Source: Runella limosa DSM 17973 (lineage in GTDB: Bacteria; Bacteroidota; Bacteroidia; Cytophagales; Spirosomataceae). From it: a DNA stretch of 64,000 nucleotides. Location of the stretch: contig NZ_KI519425.1 of assembly GCF_000482465.1 (NCBI RefSeq), forward strand, positions 158,609 to 222,608, written 5' to 3'. The notes under the pieces were generated by a model, which was given only the letters and a program-made list of their open reading frames with translations, was not told the origin of the DNA and did no database searches. A program made the position numbers and the translations under genes. Positions 33,806-41,839 of the stretch are shown here, in pieces. Each line of letters starts with the position of its first letter. The first letter of the stretch is position 1.

Positions 33806-35014
33806 ATGCTGCCTATGTTGTTTCTACGTTCAAAATTACCCCAATTTGTTTTCCTTTTTTTCTTGATAATCGGCTCCTTTGTTGTTCATAGTCAGTCACT
33901 TTCTGGGATTAAACTGCCTTCTTTTTCTGAGGATACCCTGAACCGTGTTTCGATGCGAGGAATGTTCTCTCAACTCAATAACACGGCTACCATCAGTGAT
34001 TGTAAGACGGGGAAAATTGTGCACGTTTTGCCCCAAAAAGCCTACAAAGACCTCATGGAGGCGTACCAAGAAGTGAAACAAACGGGTGAAAATAGAATGT
34101 ACGTCGAAATACAAGGGTATTTTAATGACAATCGTTCTGAAAAACTCATTGTTGAGGAAGTGCGTTTTTACGAAAACACCTCGGTCTGCCCTTCGGTCGC
34201 CAAATCTTACATTGCCCGTATGAAGGCCGATTTTGTCGAATATGGCGAAATGACCGTCGGTTGGGGGATTAAACTGGGCATTGCGACGCTGATACTTATT
34301 TTGGGGTTTGGGCTAATTAATTTTTTGGATAAACCGCTCAAGTCGTTTATTGACAAACGCAGTACCATCGATCCCTCCGTCAAGAGTTTTTTAAAGAGTT
34401 TGCTATTTATCAGCCTCCGAATTACCCTCATTATGATTGCGGGTGGTTTTTTGGGAATTCGAGTTACGGGCATTGTAGCCCTGTTTAGTGCGGCTACGTT
34501 GGCCATTGGTTTTGCCCTTCAGGGGAGTTTATCCAATTTTGCGGGAGGCTTTATCATCTTGTTGATGAAGCAATTTAAAGTGGGGGAAAAAATCACCGCC
34601 CAAGGCTACACGGGGCAAGTGCGTGATATTTTGATGTTCAATACCGTTTTGGATACGGGCGATGGCCGCCGCGTGATGATTCCCAACGGGCCGCTGCTCA
34701 ACAGTACCATCATCAATCATACCCGAGCGGGATACGAAAAACGGGTGCTGAAGATTTTTACCACCTCTGACGTGGACACTGAGCACCTAAAAGCCATTAT
34801 TTTGGATCAAATGGGGACGCTAAACGATGAAACATTGAAGCTTGCCCCCGACGTAAAAGTAACCGACTGGAACGGCGACCGCCTCGAAATCACCTTGTCG
34901 TACCAAACGCCTGCGGCACTGAGCGGAGGGGTATATGAAAAGGTCATTCAGCAAATGAATAACCGCCTGCGAACGGAGGGAATCAAACTGTATCCTTCTA
35001 TGACTACTACCTAA
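33806..35014 (+). CDS. MscS-family mechanosensitive channel with N-terminal periplasmic domain
   Basis: 402 residues from ATG 33806; the longer ORF runs back through the terminator and the dipeptidase gene. Residues 1-31 form a signal peptide (LPQFVFLFFLIIGSFVVHSQ), followed by a ~115-residue periplasmic domain. Then come hydrophobic helices (LGIATLILILGFGLINFL, ISLRITLIMIAGGFLG) and the MscS pore and beta domain: GFALQGSLSNFAGGFIILLMKQFKVGEKI, VRDILMFNTVL, IPNGPLLNSTIINH. It releases solutes on hypo-osmotic shock. Two residues are uncertain at the start because ATG 33815 is also possible. Confidence 0.92.
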   Translation: MLPMLFLRSKLPQFVFLFFLIIGSFVVHSQSLSGIKLPSFSEDTLNRVSMRGMFSQLNNTATISDCKTGKIVHVLPQKAYKDLMEAYQEVKQTGENRMYVEIQGYFNDNRSEKLIVEEVRFYENTSVCPSVAKSYIARMKADFVEYGEMTVGWGIKLGIATLILILGFGLINFLDKPLKSFIDKRSTIDPSVKSFLKSLLFISLRITLIMIAGGFLGIRVTGIVALFSAATLAIGFALQGSLSNFAGGFIILLMKQFKVGEKITAQGYTGQVRDILMFNTVLDTGDGRRVMIPNGPLLNSTIINHTRAGYEKRVLKIFTTSDVDTEHLKAIILDQMGTLNDETLKLAPDVKVTDWNGDRLEITLSYQTPAALSGGVYEKVIQQMNNRLRTEGIKLYPSMTTT

Positions 35015-35052
35015 TCATATTTGAAGGTTATTTCTTAGCCAAATGTCTGCTT

Positions 35053-35070
35053 TTAAATGCGTTTGACCTG
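35053..35070. repeat. solitary end of the BIME/MITE-like element
   Basis: TTAAATGCGTTTGACCTG matches the right terminus of the element at 26991-27218 (17 of 18 positions to the inverse of CAGGTTAAACGCATTTAA). The inner parts of the element are absent, so this is a remnant or a solo end. Confidence 0.65.
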
Positions 35071-35177
35071 TTTGAGAGCATTGGGCGCAATAGAATATCA
35101 AAATGAGCAGTTGTGGCAGGTACTACAAGAAGCCTAAACAGAAAAAGAAGTAACCCTCAGGCATTGTAAAAAGGGTA

Positions 35178-35327
35178 TTACACCTCTATTTTCCCAAAAC
35201 CTTCGGGCCATTTTACGTTTTTGAGGTAAGTCCGAGCTTCATCATTTTTAGTTTTGAGGGCTTCGTCGAGTGTAGCATAACGCTTTACCTTCTTGGCAGT
35301 TTTCTTTTTTGTAGGAGTCTTTTCCAT
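35178..35327 (-). CDS. 49-residue basic protein, partner of the DUF6934-like gene
   Basis: Small ORF of 50 codons, starting at the ATG read on the minus strand from 35327, 2 bp after the upstream stop. The product starts MEKTPTKKKTAKKVKRYATL, strongly basic, then DEALKTKNDEARTYLKNVKW and ends PEGFGKIEV. I know no named family. The tight spacing indicates co-translation with the 147-residue gene. Codon choice (GAA/AAA-rich) matches the neighbourhood. It could be an antitoxin, an accessory subunit or a small nucleic-acid-binding protein; none is shown by sequence. Confidence 0.7.
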   Translation of the reverse strand: MEKTPTKKKTAKKVKRYATLDEALKTKNDEARTYLKNVKWPEGFGKIEV

Positions 35328-35329
35328 GA

Positions 35330-35773
35330 TTAAGCTAATTTTCCAATCAAAAATGCTTCGTAAACTGTGCCTTTTTCAAAAGGCTGAGGTGTATTGTTGA
35401 TAAAACCCCAAATGACAAAATTTCGTTTAAAATCTTCAAAAAATTTGGAGATAGCAATTTGATAGAGTCTTGTTCGTGCAGGAGTGCTGCCTTTAAAGAA
35501 TACTTTTGCATCCACAAATTCATCAAAAAATAAAGGTAGTGTCTTAACAACAGTAGCCAGTACTTTCTCCATGTCTTGATTATTACTAACAGTCAAATCA
35601 CTGATTTGTCCCTCCTCATCTTTATCTACTAACGACAAGTTGAAAATATGAGTTTGTTCATCAATAAGTTCATAAGCAATTACCTTGTGGATAGTTTTTG
35701 TGTCGCTGATACTGTCAAATTCAAAAATCAGTTCTCGTTTAACTTTTCGGAAAGAGTAGCTTGGCTTGTCCAT
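35330..35773 (-). CDS. DUF6934-like protein of unknown function
   Basis: 147 residues, no signal peptide or membrane segment. The order of motifs matches a Bacteroidota family I recall as DUF6934: RKVKRELIFEFDSISDTKTI, YELIDEQTHIFNLSLVDKDEEGQISDLTVSNN, DMEKVLATVVKTLPLFFDEFVDAKVF, then GSTPARTRLYQIAISKFFEDF. The GST-xARTRLY box is the most conserved-looking part. It is first of a two-gene minus-strand unit with a 49-residue basic partner, isolated between plus-strand genes and next to a MITE remnant, which fits an accessory module. Biochemical role unknown. Confidence 0.75.
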   Translation of the reverse strand: MDKPSYSFRKVKRELIFEFDSISDTKTIHKVIAYELIDEQTHIFNLSLVDKDEEGQISDLTVSNNQDMEKVLATVVKTLPLFFDEFVDAKVFFKGSTPARTRLYQIAISKFFEDFKRNFVIWGFINNTPQPFEKGTVYEAFLIGKLA

Positions 35774-35943
35774 ACGGGCATCATTTTCAGCCCAAAGCTA
35801 TGAAAACTTTTGATTGAGCCTACTTTAAACAACGTAGCACATCAGTACACCAATCCTAAAAAAACTCCCTACACGCATAGGGGAAGCGCTTTGTTAAGTT
35901 GTCATAGCATCAAAACAGTCAATTAAAAACGTTTCGATTAGCT

Positions 35944-36660
35944 ATGAAAAAGTCATTAGTCCTCTTCTTGTTTGCGCTTCTTGCCGTATTTGCTCAGTCT
36001 TGTGTTTTCATTTCGGAAGGCACCCTCACCCCTCGCGACCCTAGTTCTCAGACATACAACCTGCGCGACTTTGACCAGCTCGAAATGGGCAATGCCTTTG
36101 ATGTGAGCGTTCGTCAGTCGGGGCAGTTTAGTATTTCGGTGCAGGGCGACCGCCGCGATATTCAAGATTTGGAGGTGTACGTTGAGCGCTCAGGTAAGTT
36201 AGTGATGAAATACCGCAATTGGCGCGTGCGCCGCTACGAAATGGAAGTGGACATTACCATGCCTACCCTCACCGAGGTTGATTTCTCAGGAGCTACCACT
36301 TCCACCATCGAAGGTTTTACCAACGGCCGCACGCTCGACGTAGAGTTGTCGGGGGCGTCTAAGTCGGTTATTGACAGCGATTGGGACCGTGTTAATGTAG
36401 ATCTTTCGGGCGCCTCTAACCTCACCTTGCTTGGCCAAGGACTTACGATTGCGGGCGAGCTTTCGGGAGCGTCACGCATTGATGCCTTCGATTATCCCGT
36501 TGATAACGTCGATTTAGACCTCTCAGGAGGAAGCAATGCCCGTGTATTGGTGGGCAAAACCTTGAGAGTCAACGCCAGCGGCGGAAGTACGTTGCGCTAC
36601 CGTGGCACGCCCGAATTGCGCTCCAATATTTCGGGCGGAAGCACCGTAAAGCCAGATTAA
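35944..36660 (+). CDS. GIN-domain (DUF2807) lipoprotein
   Basis: 238 residues. Lipobox VFAQSC near residue 20. The rest is a right-handed parallel beta-helix-like GIN domain (head GIN domain, DUF2807) with repeating short strands: VDFSGATTSTIEGF, VELSGASKSVIDS, VDLSGASNLTLLG, GELSGASRIDAF, LDLSGGSNARVLV, NASGGSTLRYRG, NISGGSTVKPD. Each repeat has an SGAS or SGGS turn. Members are surface or periplasmic lipoproteins, proposed to act in adhesion or stress response; function is not proven. Confidence 0.9.
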   Translation: MKKSLVLFLFALLAVFAQSCVFISEGTLTPRDPSSQTYNLRDFDQLEMGNAFDVSVRQSGQFSISVQGDRRDIQDLEVYVERSGKLVMKYRNWRVRRYEMEVDITMPTLTEVDFSGATTSTIEGFTNGRTLDVELSGASKSVIDSDWDRVNVDLSGASNLTLLGQGLTIAGELSGASRIDAFDYPVDNVDLDLSGGSNARVLVGKTLRVNASGGSTLRYRGTPELRSNISGGSTVKPD

Positions 36661-36673
36661 GCCAAAAAATTCC

Positions 36674-36681
36674 TACCTTTG
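36674..36681 (+). promoter_or_regulatory. -7 promoter box for ileS
   Basis: TACCTTTG matches TAnnTTTG exactly and is followed by TAG. It lies 14 bp after the GIN-domain gene and about 125 bp before ileS, leaving a long leader that contains an imperfect palindrome. No clear -33 TTTG was found. Confidence 0.6.
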
Positions 36682-36698
36682 TAGCTCTTTTTGAAAAA

Positions 36699-36777
36699 GT
36701 CGTTAATGGTTATCTGTTAACTGTTAATTGTGGATACTTTAACTACGATTAACGATTAATTAATAACGATTAACGGC
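36699..36777 (+). repeat. imperfect palindrome in the ileS leader
   Basis: GTCGTTAAT at 36699-36707 pairs with ATTAACGGC at 36769-36777, and inner segments (GGTTAT/ATAACG, GTTAAT/ATTAAC) extend the match. ACGATTAACG occurs twice. In RNA this would fold into a long AU-rich hairpin between promoter and start codon. A T-box is not supported: no specifier loop or T-box sequence is visible. Confidence 0.5.
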
Positions 36778-36804
36778 ATTTTTTTACTCGAAAAAAATTG
36801 CCCA

Positions 36805-39800
36805 ATGAACTACAAAGAGTATAAAGGTCTGGACTACGCGCAGGTAGGGAAAGAAATCCTGCAGTTCTGGAAAGAAAATCAAATATTTGAAAAATCAGTC
36901 GAAGTACGGGAAGGATCACCGTCGTTTACGTTTTACGAAGGACCTCCGTCGGCCAACGGGACGCCAGGTATTCACCACGTGATGGCCCGTACCATCAAAG
37001 ATATTTTCTGCCGTTACAAAACCCTTCAAGGCTACCAAGTGAAGCGTAAAGGGGGCTGGGATACGCACGGCCTACCGATTGAGCTTCAAGTAGAGAAAGA
37101 ATTGGGCATTCGCAAAGACGACATCGGGGTAAAAATCAGCATCGAAGATTACAATAAAAAATGCCGCGAGGCCGTCATGCGATTTACCGATTTGTGGCTC
37201 ACCATGACCGAAAAAATGGGGTATTGGGTGGACATGGATGACCCGTACGTGACCTATAAAAACGACTATATCGAAACCCTCTGGTGGTTGCTCAAGCAGT
37301 TGTACGACCAAGGTCTTTTGTACAAAGGCTATACCATTCAGCCGTATTCTCCAGCGGCGGGGACGGGGCTTAGTTCGCACGAGTTGAACCAGCCTGGCAC
37401 TTATAAAGATGTTAAAGATACCACCATCGTTGCCCAATTTAAAGTAAAATTGACGGGCAAATCGGCCTATTTGTTTGATACCGCCGACAGCGATGAGGTA
37501 TATATTTTAGCATGGACGACCACGCCTTGGACGCTTCCTGCCAACTCTGCGTTGACCGTAGGAAAAGACATTACGTACGTCCTCATCAAAACCTTTAACC
37601 CCTACACTTACCTCCCAATCAATGTCGTATTGGCCAAAGATTTGGTAGGAAAGTATTTCTCGGAAAAAGGCAAAGACGGCGATTTTGCGGCCTACAAAGA
37701 CGGCGACAAAGTCATTCCGTGGTCGGTATTGATGGAGTTTAAAGGCGAACACCTTGAAGGCATTCAGTACGAGCAATTGTTGCCTTACGTGCAACCGCTC
37801 CAAGATGCCGACAAAGCGTTCCGCGTTATTTTGGGCGATTTCGTCACGACCGAAGATGGTACAGGGGTAGTTCATACCTCACCTACTTTTGGAGCAGATG
37901 ACTTCCGCGTGGCGAAAGCCAACGGCGTGCCTGCCATCATGGTGCGCGACGAAAGCGGCAAAGAAGTACCCATCGTGGACCGTCAAGGACGTTTTGTCAA
38001 AGAAATCGGTGAATTTGGTGGACGTTTTGTCAAAGAAGAATACTACTCGACCGAAGAACGCAATGAGCCTGATTTCCGCCCAACGGATGTGCTTATCGCC
38101 ATCAAATTGAAGGAAGAAAATCGGGCGTTTAAAGTGGAAAAATATGAGCACCCGTACCCACACTGCTGGCGTACCGACAAGCCCGTGTTGTACTACCCGC
38201 TCGATAGCTGGTTTATTGCGACGACCAAGAAAAAAGACCGCTTGGTAGAGCTCAACAAAACCATCAATTGGAATCCAGAAAGCACAGGAACGGGGCGTTT
38301 TGGAAACTGGCTCGAAAACCTCGTGGATTGGAACCTTAGCCGTAGCCGCTACTGGGGAACGCCGCTTCCTATCTGGCGCAGCGACAGTGGCGAAGAAGCT
38401 TGCATTGGTTCCGTAGAAGAGCTGACCAATGAGCTTCAAAAAGCCATCGACAGCGGTGTGCTTAGTCCTGAGCAACAAGCGAAAAACGAGTCTTTCTTAC
38501 AATCAAAAGGAACGGAAGCCTTTGATTTACATCGTCCTTATGTGGACGAAATCTATTTGGTGTCGGACTCAGGCAAAGTGATGTTCCGTGAGCCAGACCT
38601 CATCGACGTGTGGTTTGACTCGGGGGCAATGCCGTATGCGCAGTTCCATTTTCCGTTTGAAAACCTCGACAAGTACCCTCAAAGCATGGGCGGTACGGCA
38701 AGCGATAGCAAAACGTCGTTCCCTGCCGACTTTATTTCGGAAGGTGTTGACCAAACGCGCGGTTGGTTTTTTACCCTCCACGCCATCGCAGGTTTATTGT
38801 TTGATTCAGTATCGTTTGAAAACGTAGTTTCGACGGGCTTGGTGTTGGATAAAAACGGCAACAAAATGTCGAAACGTTTGGGTAACGCCATCGACCCTTT
38901 TGAAACGATTGACAAATACGGCCCAGATGCGACCCGCTGGTACATGATTACCAATGCCGAGCCGTGGGATAACCTCAAGTTTAACCTCGACGGCATCGCC
39001 GAAGTGCAACGGAAGTTTTTCGGAACGTTGTTTAATACATATAACTTCTTTGCTTTGTATGCCAACCTCGATGGCTACAAAGTAGAGCAATTTAACCGCG
39101 TTCCTCGCGAACAACTGAGCGAACTTGACCGCTGGATTATTTCAAAAGTTTACACCCTTGTGAAAAACGTGGGTGAGCAATTTGACGGTTATAATCCGAC
39201 CAAAGCAGGTCGCTTGATTCAAGATTTTGTGTGCGACGACCTTTCCAACTGGTACGTTCGTCTCAATCGTCGCCGTTTTTGGAACCCCACCCCTGACCCC
39301 TCCCCTGTTAAGGAGGGGAATGAAGCTCCCTTCCCTACAAGGGAAGGGCTGGGGATAGGGTTAGACAAACGTGCTGCGTACGAAACGCTCCAACATTGCT
39401 TGGCAGCTGTAGCACAATTGATGTCGCCGATTGCGCCTTTCTTTGCTGATTGGCTGTACCGTAACCTTACCGACCACGTACGTACAGAGTCGATTGAGAA
39501 AAGTACGCCGTTCAAACACGAATCGGTGCATTTTACTGAATGGCATACATATGACGAGTTCTGGGTAGATGCTGAGTTGGAGCAATCAATGCAGTTGGCG
39601 CAAGACATCTGCTCGTTGGTACACTCGCTCCGCAAAGGTCACAAAATCAAGGTACGTCAGCCGTTGACCAAAGTCTTGATTCCTGTATTGAGCGATAAAG
39701 TTCGTGAGCAAATTGAGCACGTAGCGCCTATCATCATGAGCGAAGTCAACGTAAAAGGCGTTGAGTTTGTGAGCGATGATTCGGGCATTTTAAAGAAGAA

Positions 39801-40320
39801 AATCAAGCCAAACTTCAAAGCATTGGGTCCTAAATACGGCAAAAATATGAAAGCCGTAGGCGAAGTAATCAACGCGATGAACGAAGAGCAAATCCGTGAA
39901 GTTGAAAGAAACGGACAAGTGACTTTGACAAGCGGCGATACGACGTTTGAGATTCTTTTGGCCGAAATCGAAATCTTGACCGAAGACGTACCAGGGTGGT
40001 TGGTAGCGAGCCAAGGTAGCCTCACCGTAGCGCTTGATGTTACTATCACCGACGAGTTACGCCGCGAAGGAATTGCGCGTGACATTGTCAATCGCATCCA
40101 AAACTTGCGCAAAGACAGTGGCTTAGAAGTTACGGATAAAATTTCTATTCAGTTGGAAAACAACAACGCAGAGCTTGCCGATGCCGTTGCGACCAACAAA
40201 AACTACATCTGCCAAGAAGTACAAGCCGTTCAGCTCGACCTCGTTACTGACCTCAACGGTAGCGCTTCCGAAATCGAAATGGATGAGTTTTTACTCAAAG
40301 TGAAGATTGAAGTAGTGTAA
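36805..40320 (+). CDS. ileS: isoleucyl-tRNA synthetase, with an in-frame palindromic insertion
   Basis: 1,171 residues. Class I motifs: ANGTPGIHHVMART (HIGH equivalent, about 51-64) and NKMSKRLGNA (KMSKS loop), with the editing domain between (AWTTTPWTLPANSALTVG, GTGVVHTSPTFGADD) and the anticodon-binding region DLSNWYVRLNRRRFW. Directly after that Trp, about 25 residues (PTPDPSPVKEGNEAPFPTRE and following) are encoded by a nested palindromic repeat at 39285-39360; reading resumes at DKRAAYETL in line with other IleRS. The frame is kept and no stop appears, so the enzyme is probably functional. It lies in its own unit with a bidirectional terminator after it. Confidence 0.97.
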   Translation: MNYKEYKGLDYAQVGKEILQFWKENQIFEKSVEVREGSPSFTFYEGPPSANGTPGIHHVMARTIKDIFCRYKTLQGYQVKRKGGWDTHGLPIELQVEKELGIRKDDIGVKISIEDYNKKCREAVMRFTDLWLTMTEKMGYWVDMDDPYVTYKNDYIETLWWLLKQLYDQGLLYKGYTIQPYSPAAGTGLSSHELNQPGTYKDVKDTTIVAQFKVKLTGKSAYLFDTADSDEVYILAWTTTPWTLPANSALTVGKDITYVLIKTFNPYTYLPINVVLAKDLVGKYFSEKGKDGDFAAYKDGDKVIPWSVLMEFKGEHLEGIQYEQLLPYVQPLQDADKAFRVILGDFVTTEDGTGVVHTSPTFGADDFRVAKANGVPAIMVRDESGKEVPIVDRQGRFVKEIGEFGGRFVKEEYYSTEERNEPDFRPTDVLIAIKLKEENRAFKVEKYEHPYPHCWRTDKPVLYYPLDSWFIATTKKKDRLVELNKTINWNPESTGTGRFGNWLENLVDWNLSRSRYWGTPLPIWRSDSGEEACIGSVEELTNELQKAIDSGVLSPEQQAKNESFLQSKGTEAFDLHRPYVDEIYLVSDSGKVMFREPDLIDVWFDSGAMPYAQFHFPFENLDKYPQSMGGTASDSKTSFPADFISEGVDQTRGWFFTLHAIAGLLFDSVSFENVVSTGLVLDKNGNKMSKRLGNAIDPFETIDKYGPDATRWYMITNAEPWDNLKFNLDGIAEVQRKFFGTLFNTYNFFALYANLDGYKVEQFNRVPREQLSELDRWIISKVYTLVKNVGEQFDGYNPTKAGRLIQDFVCDDLSNWYVRLNRRRFWNPTPDPSPVKEGNEAPFPTREGLGIGLDKRAAYETLQHCLAAVAQLMSPIAPFFADWLYRNLTDHVRTESIEKSTPFKHESVHFTEWHTYDEFWVDAELEQSMQLAQDICSLVHSLRKGHKIKVRQPLTKVLIPVLSDKVREQIEHVAPIIMSEVNVKGVEFVSDDSGILKKKIKPNFKALGPKYGKNMKAVGEVINAMNEEQIREVERNGQVTLTSGDTTFEILLAEIEILTEDVPGWLVASQGSLTVALDVTITDELRREGIARDIVNRIQNLRKDSGLEVTDKISIQLENNNAELADAVATNKNYICQEVQAVQLDLVTDLNGSASEIEMDEFLLKVKIEVV
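39285..39360 (+). repeat. in-frame palindromic repeat inside ileS
   Basis: GC-rich insert with two hairpins, CCCCTCC/GGAGGGG (39297-39303/39312-39318) and CCCTTCCC/GGGAAGGG (39328-39335/39341-39348), nested in outer arms of CCCC/GGGG runs. It encodes a Pro/Gly/Glu-rich segment absent from typical IleRS. Composition is unlike the flanking gene. It resembles in concept the Rickettsia palindromic elements found inside genes. Confidence 0.85.
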
Positions 40321-40326
40321 TCTGCC

Positions 40327-40358
40327 AATTGCGTTCGGGTGATAGCCCGAACGCAATT
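40327..40358. terminator. bidirectional terminator between convergent ileS and FMN reductase genes
   Basis: Perfect 13-bp stem AATTGCGTTCGGG (40327-40339) with CCCGAACGCAATT (40346-40358), loop TGATAG. It lies 6 bp past ileS and 2 bp before the end of the minus-strand gene; both strands follow with A/T-rich sequence. Confidence 0.8.
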
Positions 40359-40360
40359 AT

Positions 40361-40885
40361 TTAAAATTTAACCAATAATTCGGCTTGTTCGCGGAGGAGT
40401 TTATTGATGAGCGGGTCAATGACTTCACCATCAACAAAATTCTTTTTCATAAACGGAATTTTGACCCGTTGGGCAAGTACGTGCATTCCTAAATAGTTAA
40501 AGACGTCGATTAAGTGGCTCAGTGCCAAAGCCGACCCTTGTACGCCATCCGAAATTCCGACCAACGCTGCCTTTTTGTGGAGCAGCTCGCTAGGGTAGCC
40601 AAGCCCGTCGATAAATACTTTTAGCGCCCCAGGAAAAGAACCGTTGTACTCGGGGACAATGAAAACATATTTATCAGATTCCTTCATTAGTTGGCGATAT
40701 ACATTAAAAGACTCATTTTTGCCGTTGTTTTCGTACAAAGCCGATCGAATGAAATCATCGGGAAGGTCTGCAATATCTAAAATCTGACTTTCGGTATGGA
40801 GTTCAGAAAGCAGGGTTTGGTAAAAAGTAGCCACCTGCTTCGATTTAGAACGGCGGCGATTTGTACCTACAACAATGGTAATCAT
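40361..40885 (-). CDS. NADPH-dependent FMN reductase-family protein
   Basis: 174 residues with a flavodoxin-like fold: VVGTNRRRSKSKQVATFY (phosphate loop for FMN), FIVPEYNGSFPGALKVFIDGL (the PEYNGS motif contacts the flavin) and KKAALVGISDGVQGSALAL. It reduces FMN or small quinones with NAD(P)H. No membrane or export signal. Monocistronic, convergent with ileS. Confidence 0.92.
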   Translation of the reverse strand: MITIVVGTNRRRSKSKQVATFYQTLLSELHTESQILDIADLPDDFIRSALYENNGKNESFNVYRQLMKESDKYVFIVPEYNGSFPGALKVFIDGLGYPSELLHKKAALVGISDGVQGSALALSHLIDVFNYLGMHVLAQRVKIPFMKKNFVDGEVIDPLINKLLREQAELLVKF

Positions 40886-40985
40886 AGAGTTTTGGAGAAA
40901 ATATTTTTAAATGTAACTCAAAACTTACCGTAAATTGTTCTGAAAAAGTTAACCAAATTGCGATTTCTCAAAAAACTATCTACAC

Positions 40986-41642
40986 ATGGCTCGTTTTTCT
41001 CGTCTTCACGTATATCAAACCTTACTCGATGTTCCTATTGTTCCACTTTTCAGCAGCCAAGACTTGGATGTTTGCAAAAATGTCCTGAGCGCTTGTTACA
41101 AAGCAGGAATTCGGGTTTTTGAACTGACCAACCGTGGAGATTTTGCCCATGAATTATTTGCGGAGTTGGTAAAAACAGCCCGTGCCGATTATCCCGATTT
41201 GATTTTAGGCGTGGGAACCATCATCGACCCTGCCACGGCGGCGTTGTACTTACAGCTAGGCGCCAATTTTATCGTCAGCCCAAGTTTCGATGCCGACGTT
41301 GCCAAAGTGTGCAACCTCCGAAAAATAGGCTATTTGCCAGGCTGCGCTACGTTGACCGAAATCTCAACGGCAGAGTCGTGGGGTGTAGAAATCATCAAAT
41401 TGTTTCCAGGCGATACGCTTGGGCCTTCGTTTGTGAAAGCCCTAAAAGCACCTATGCCGTGGACGACCGTACTCGTGACTGGCGGAGTAGAACCAACTGA
41501 AGAAAGCCTGAGTACGTGGTTTGGCGCGGGCGCAGATGCAGTAGGGATTGGCTCACGCCTACTTACCCCCGAAATTCTCCAAAAGAAAGATTGGGATGCC
41601 CTCGAACTTCGCGTAAAAAACGCGCTGGACTTAGTAAAGTAA
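40986..41642 (+). CDS. eda: KDPG/KHG aldolase (2-keto-3-deoxy-phosphogluconate aldolase)
   Basis: 218 residues, family length. Catalytic Glu46 in VFELTNRG, Schiff-base Lys138 in EIIKLFPGD, plus GVGTIIDPATA and VTGGVEPTEESLSTWFGAGADAVGIG phosphate-binding segment. It splits KDPG to pyruvate and glyceraldehyde 3-phosphate (Entner-Doudoroff or hexuronate pathway). No kinase or dehydratase of the route adjoins. An array of TGAG-loop hairpins follows the stop. Confidence 0.92.
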   Translation: MARFSRLHVYQTLLDVPIVPLFSSQDLDVCKNVLSACYKAGIRVFELTNRGDFAHELFAELVKTARADYPDLILGVGTIIDPATAALYLQLGANFIVSPSFDADVAKVCNLRKIGYLPGCATLTEISTAESWGVEIIKLFPGDTLGPSFVKALKAPMPWTTVLVTGGVEPTEESLSTWFGAGADAVGIGSRLLTPEILQKKDWDALELRVKNALDLVK

Positions 41643-41674
41643 AGTGCCCGTGCTGAGGGTTGCTTGTGTGCCAA

Positions 41675-41754
41675 GGGTTTCTCAAAACCCGCCTCTCGCG
41701 TGCTAAGGGTTTCTCAAAACCCGCCTCTCGTGTGCTGAGGGTTTCTCAAAACCC
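41675..41754. repeat. three TGAG-family hairpins with a 32-bp period
   Basis: GGGTTT-CTCA-AAACCC starts at 41675, 41707 and 41739, separated by near-identical 16-bp linkers (GCCTCTCG then YGTGCTRAG). A decayed copy (GAGGGTTGC) precedes it. It lies after the aldolase gene and 86 bp before the sigma-factor gene. Confidence 0.88.
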
Positions 41755-41839
41755 GACCCTTTGTGTCCCAAAACAAAAACTTTGAAGTAGATTCCAACCA
41801 TTTTAGCTTCTATAGCGTCATAAAGTCAGAACGGATTGC

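Noticed and set aside
35057-35137. 26-codon frame (starts MRLTCLRALGAIEYQNEQLW)
   Set aside because: The composition looks protein-like, but the start lies in a mobile-element terminus and no family is recognised. It may be the tail of a lost gene; too short to call.
36674-36804. T-box riboswitch before ileS
   Set aside because: No T-box sequence, specifier loop or terminator/antiterminator pair is visible, and T-boxes are not expected in Bacteroidota.
39219-39400. possible frameshift or pseudogene in ileS
   Set aside because: Frame and conserved motifs continue on both sides of the insertion, and all class I motifs are intact, so the gene was kept as functional.
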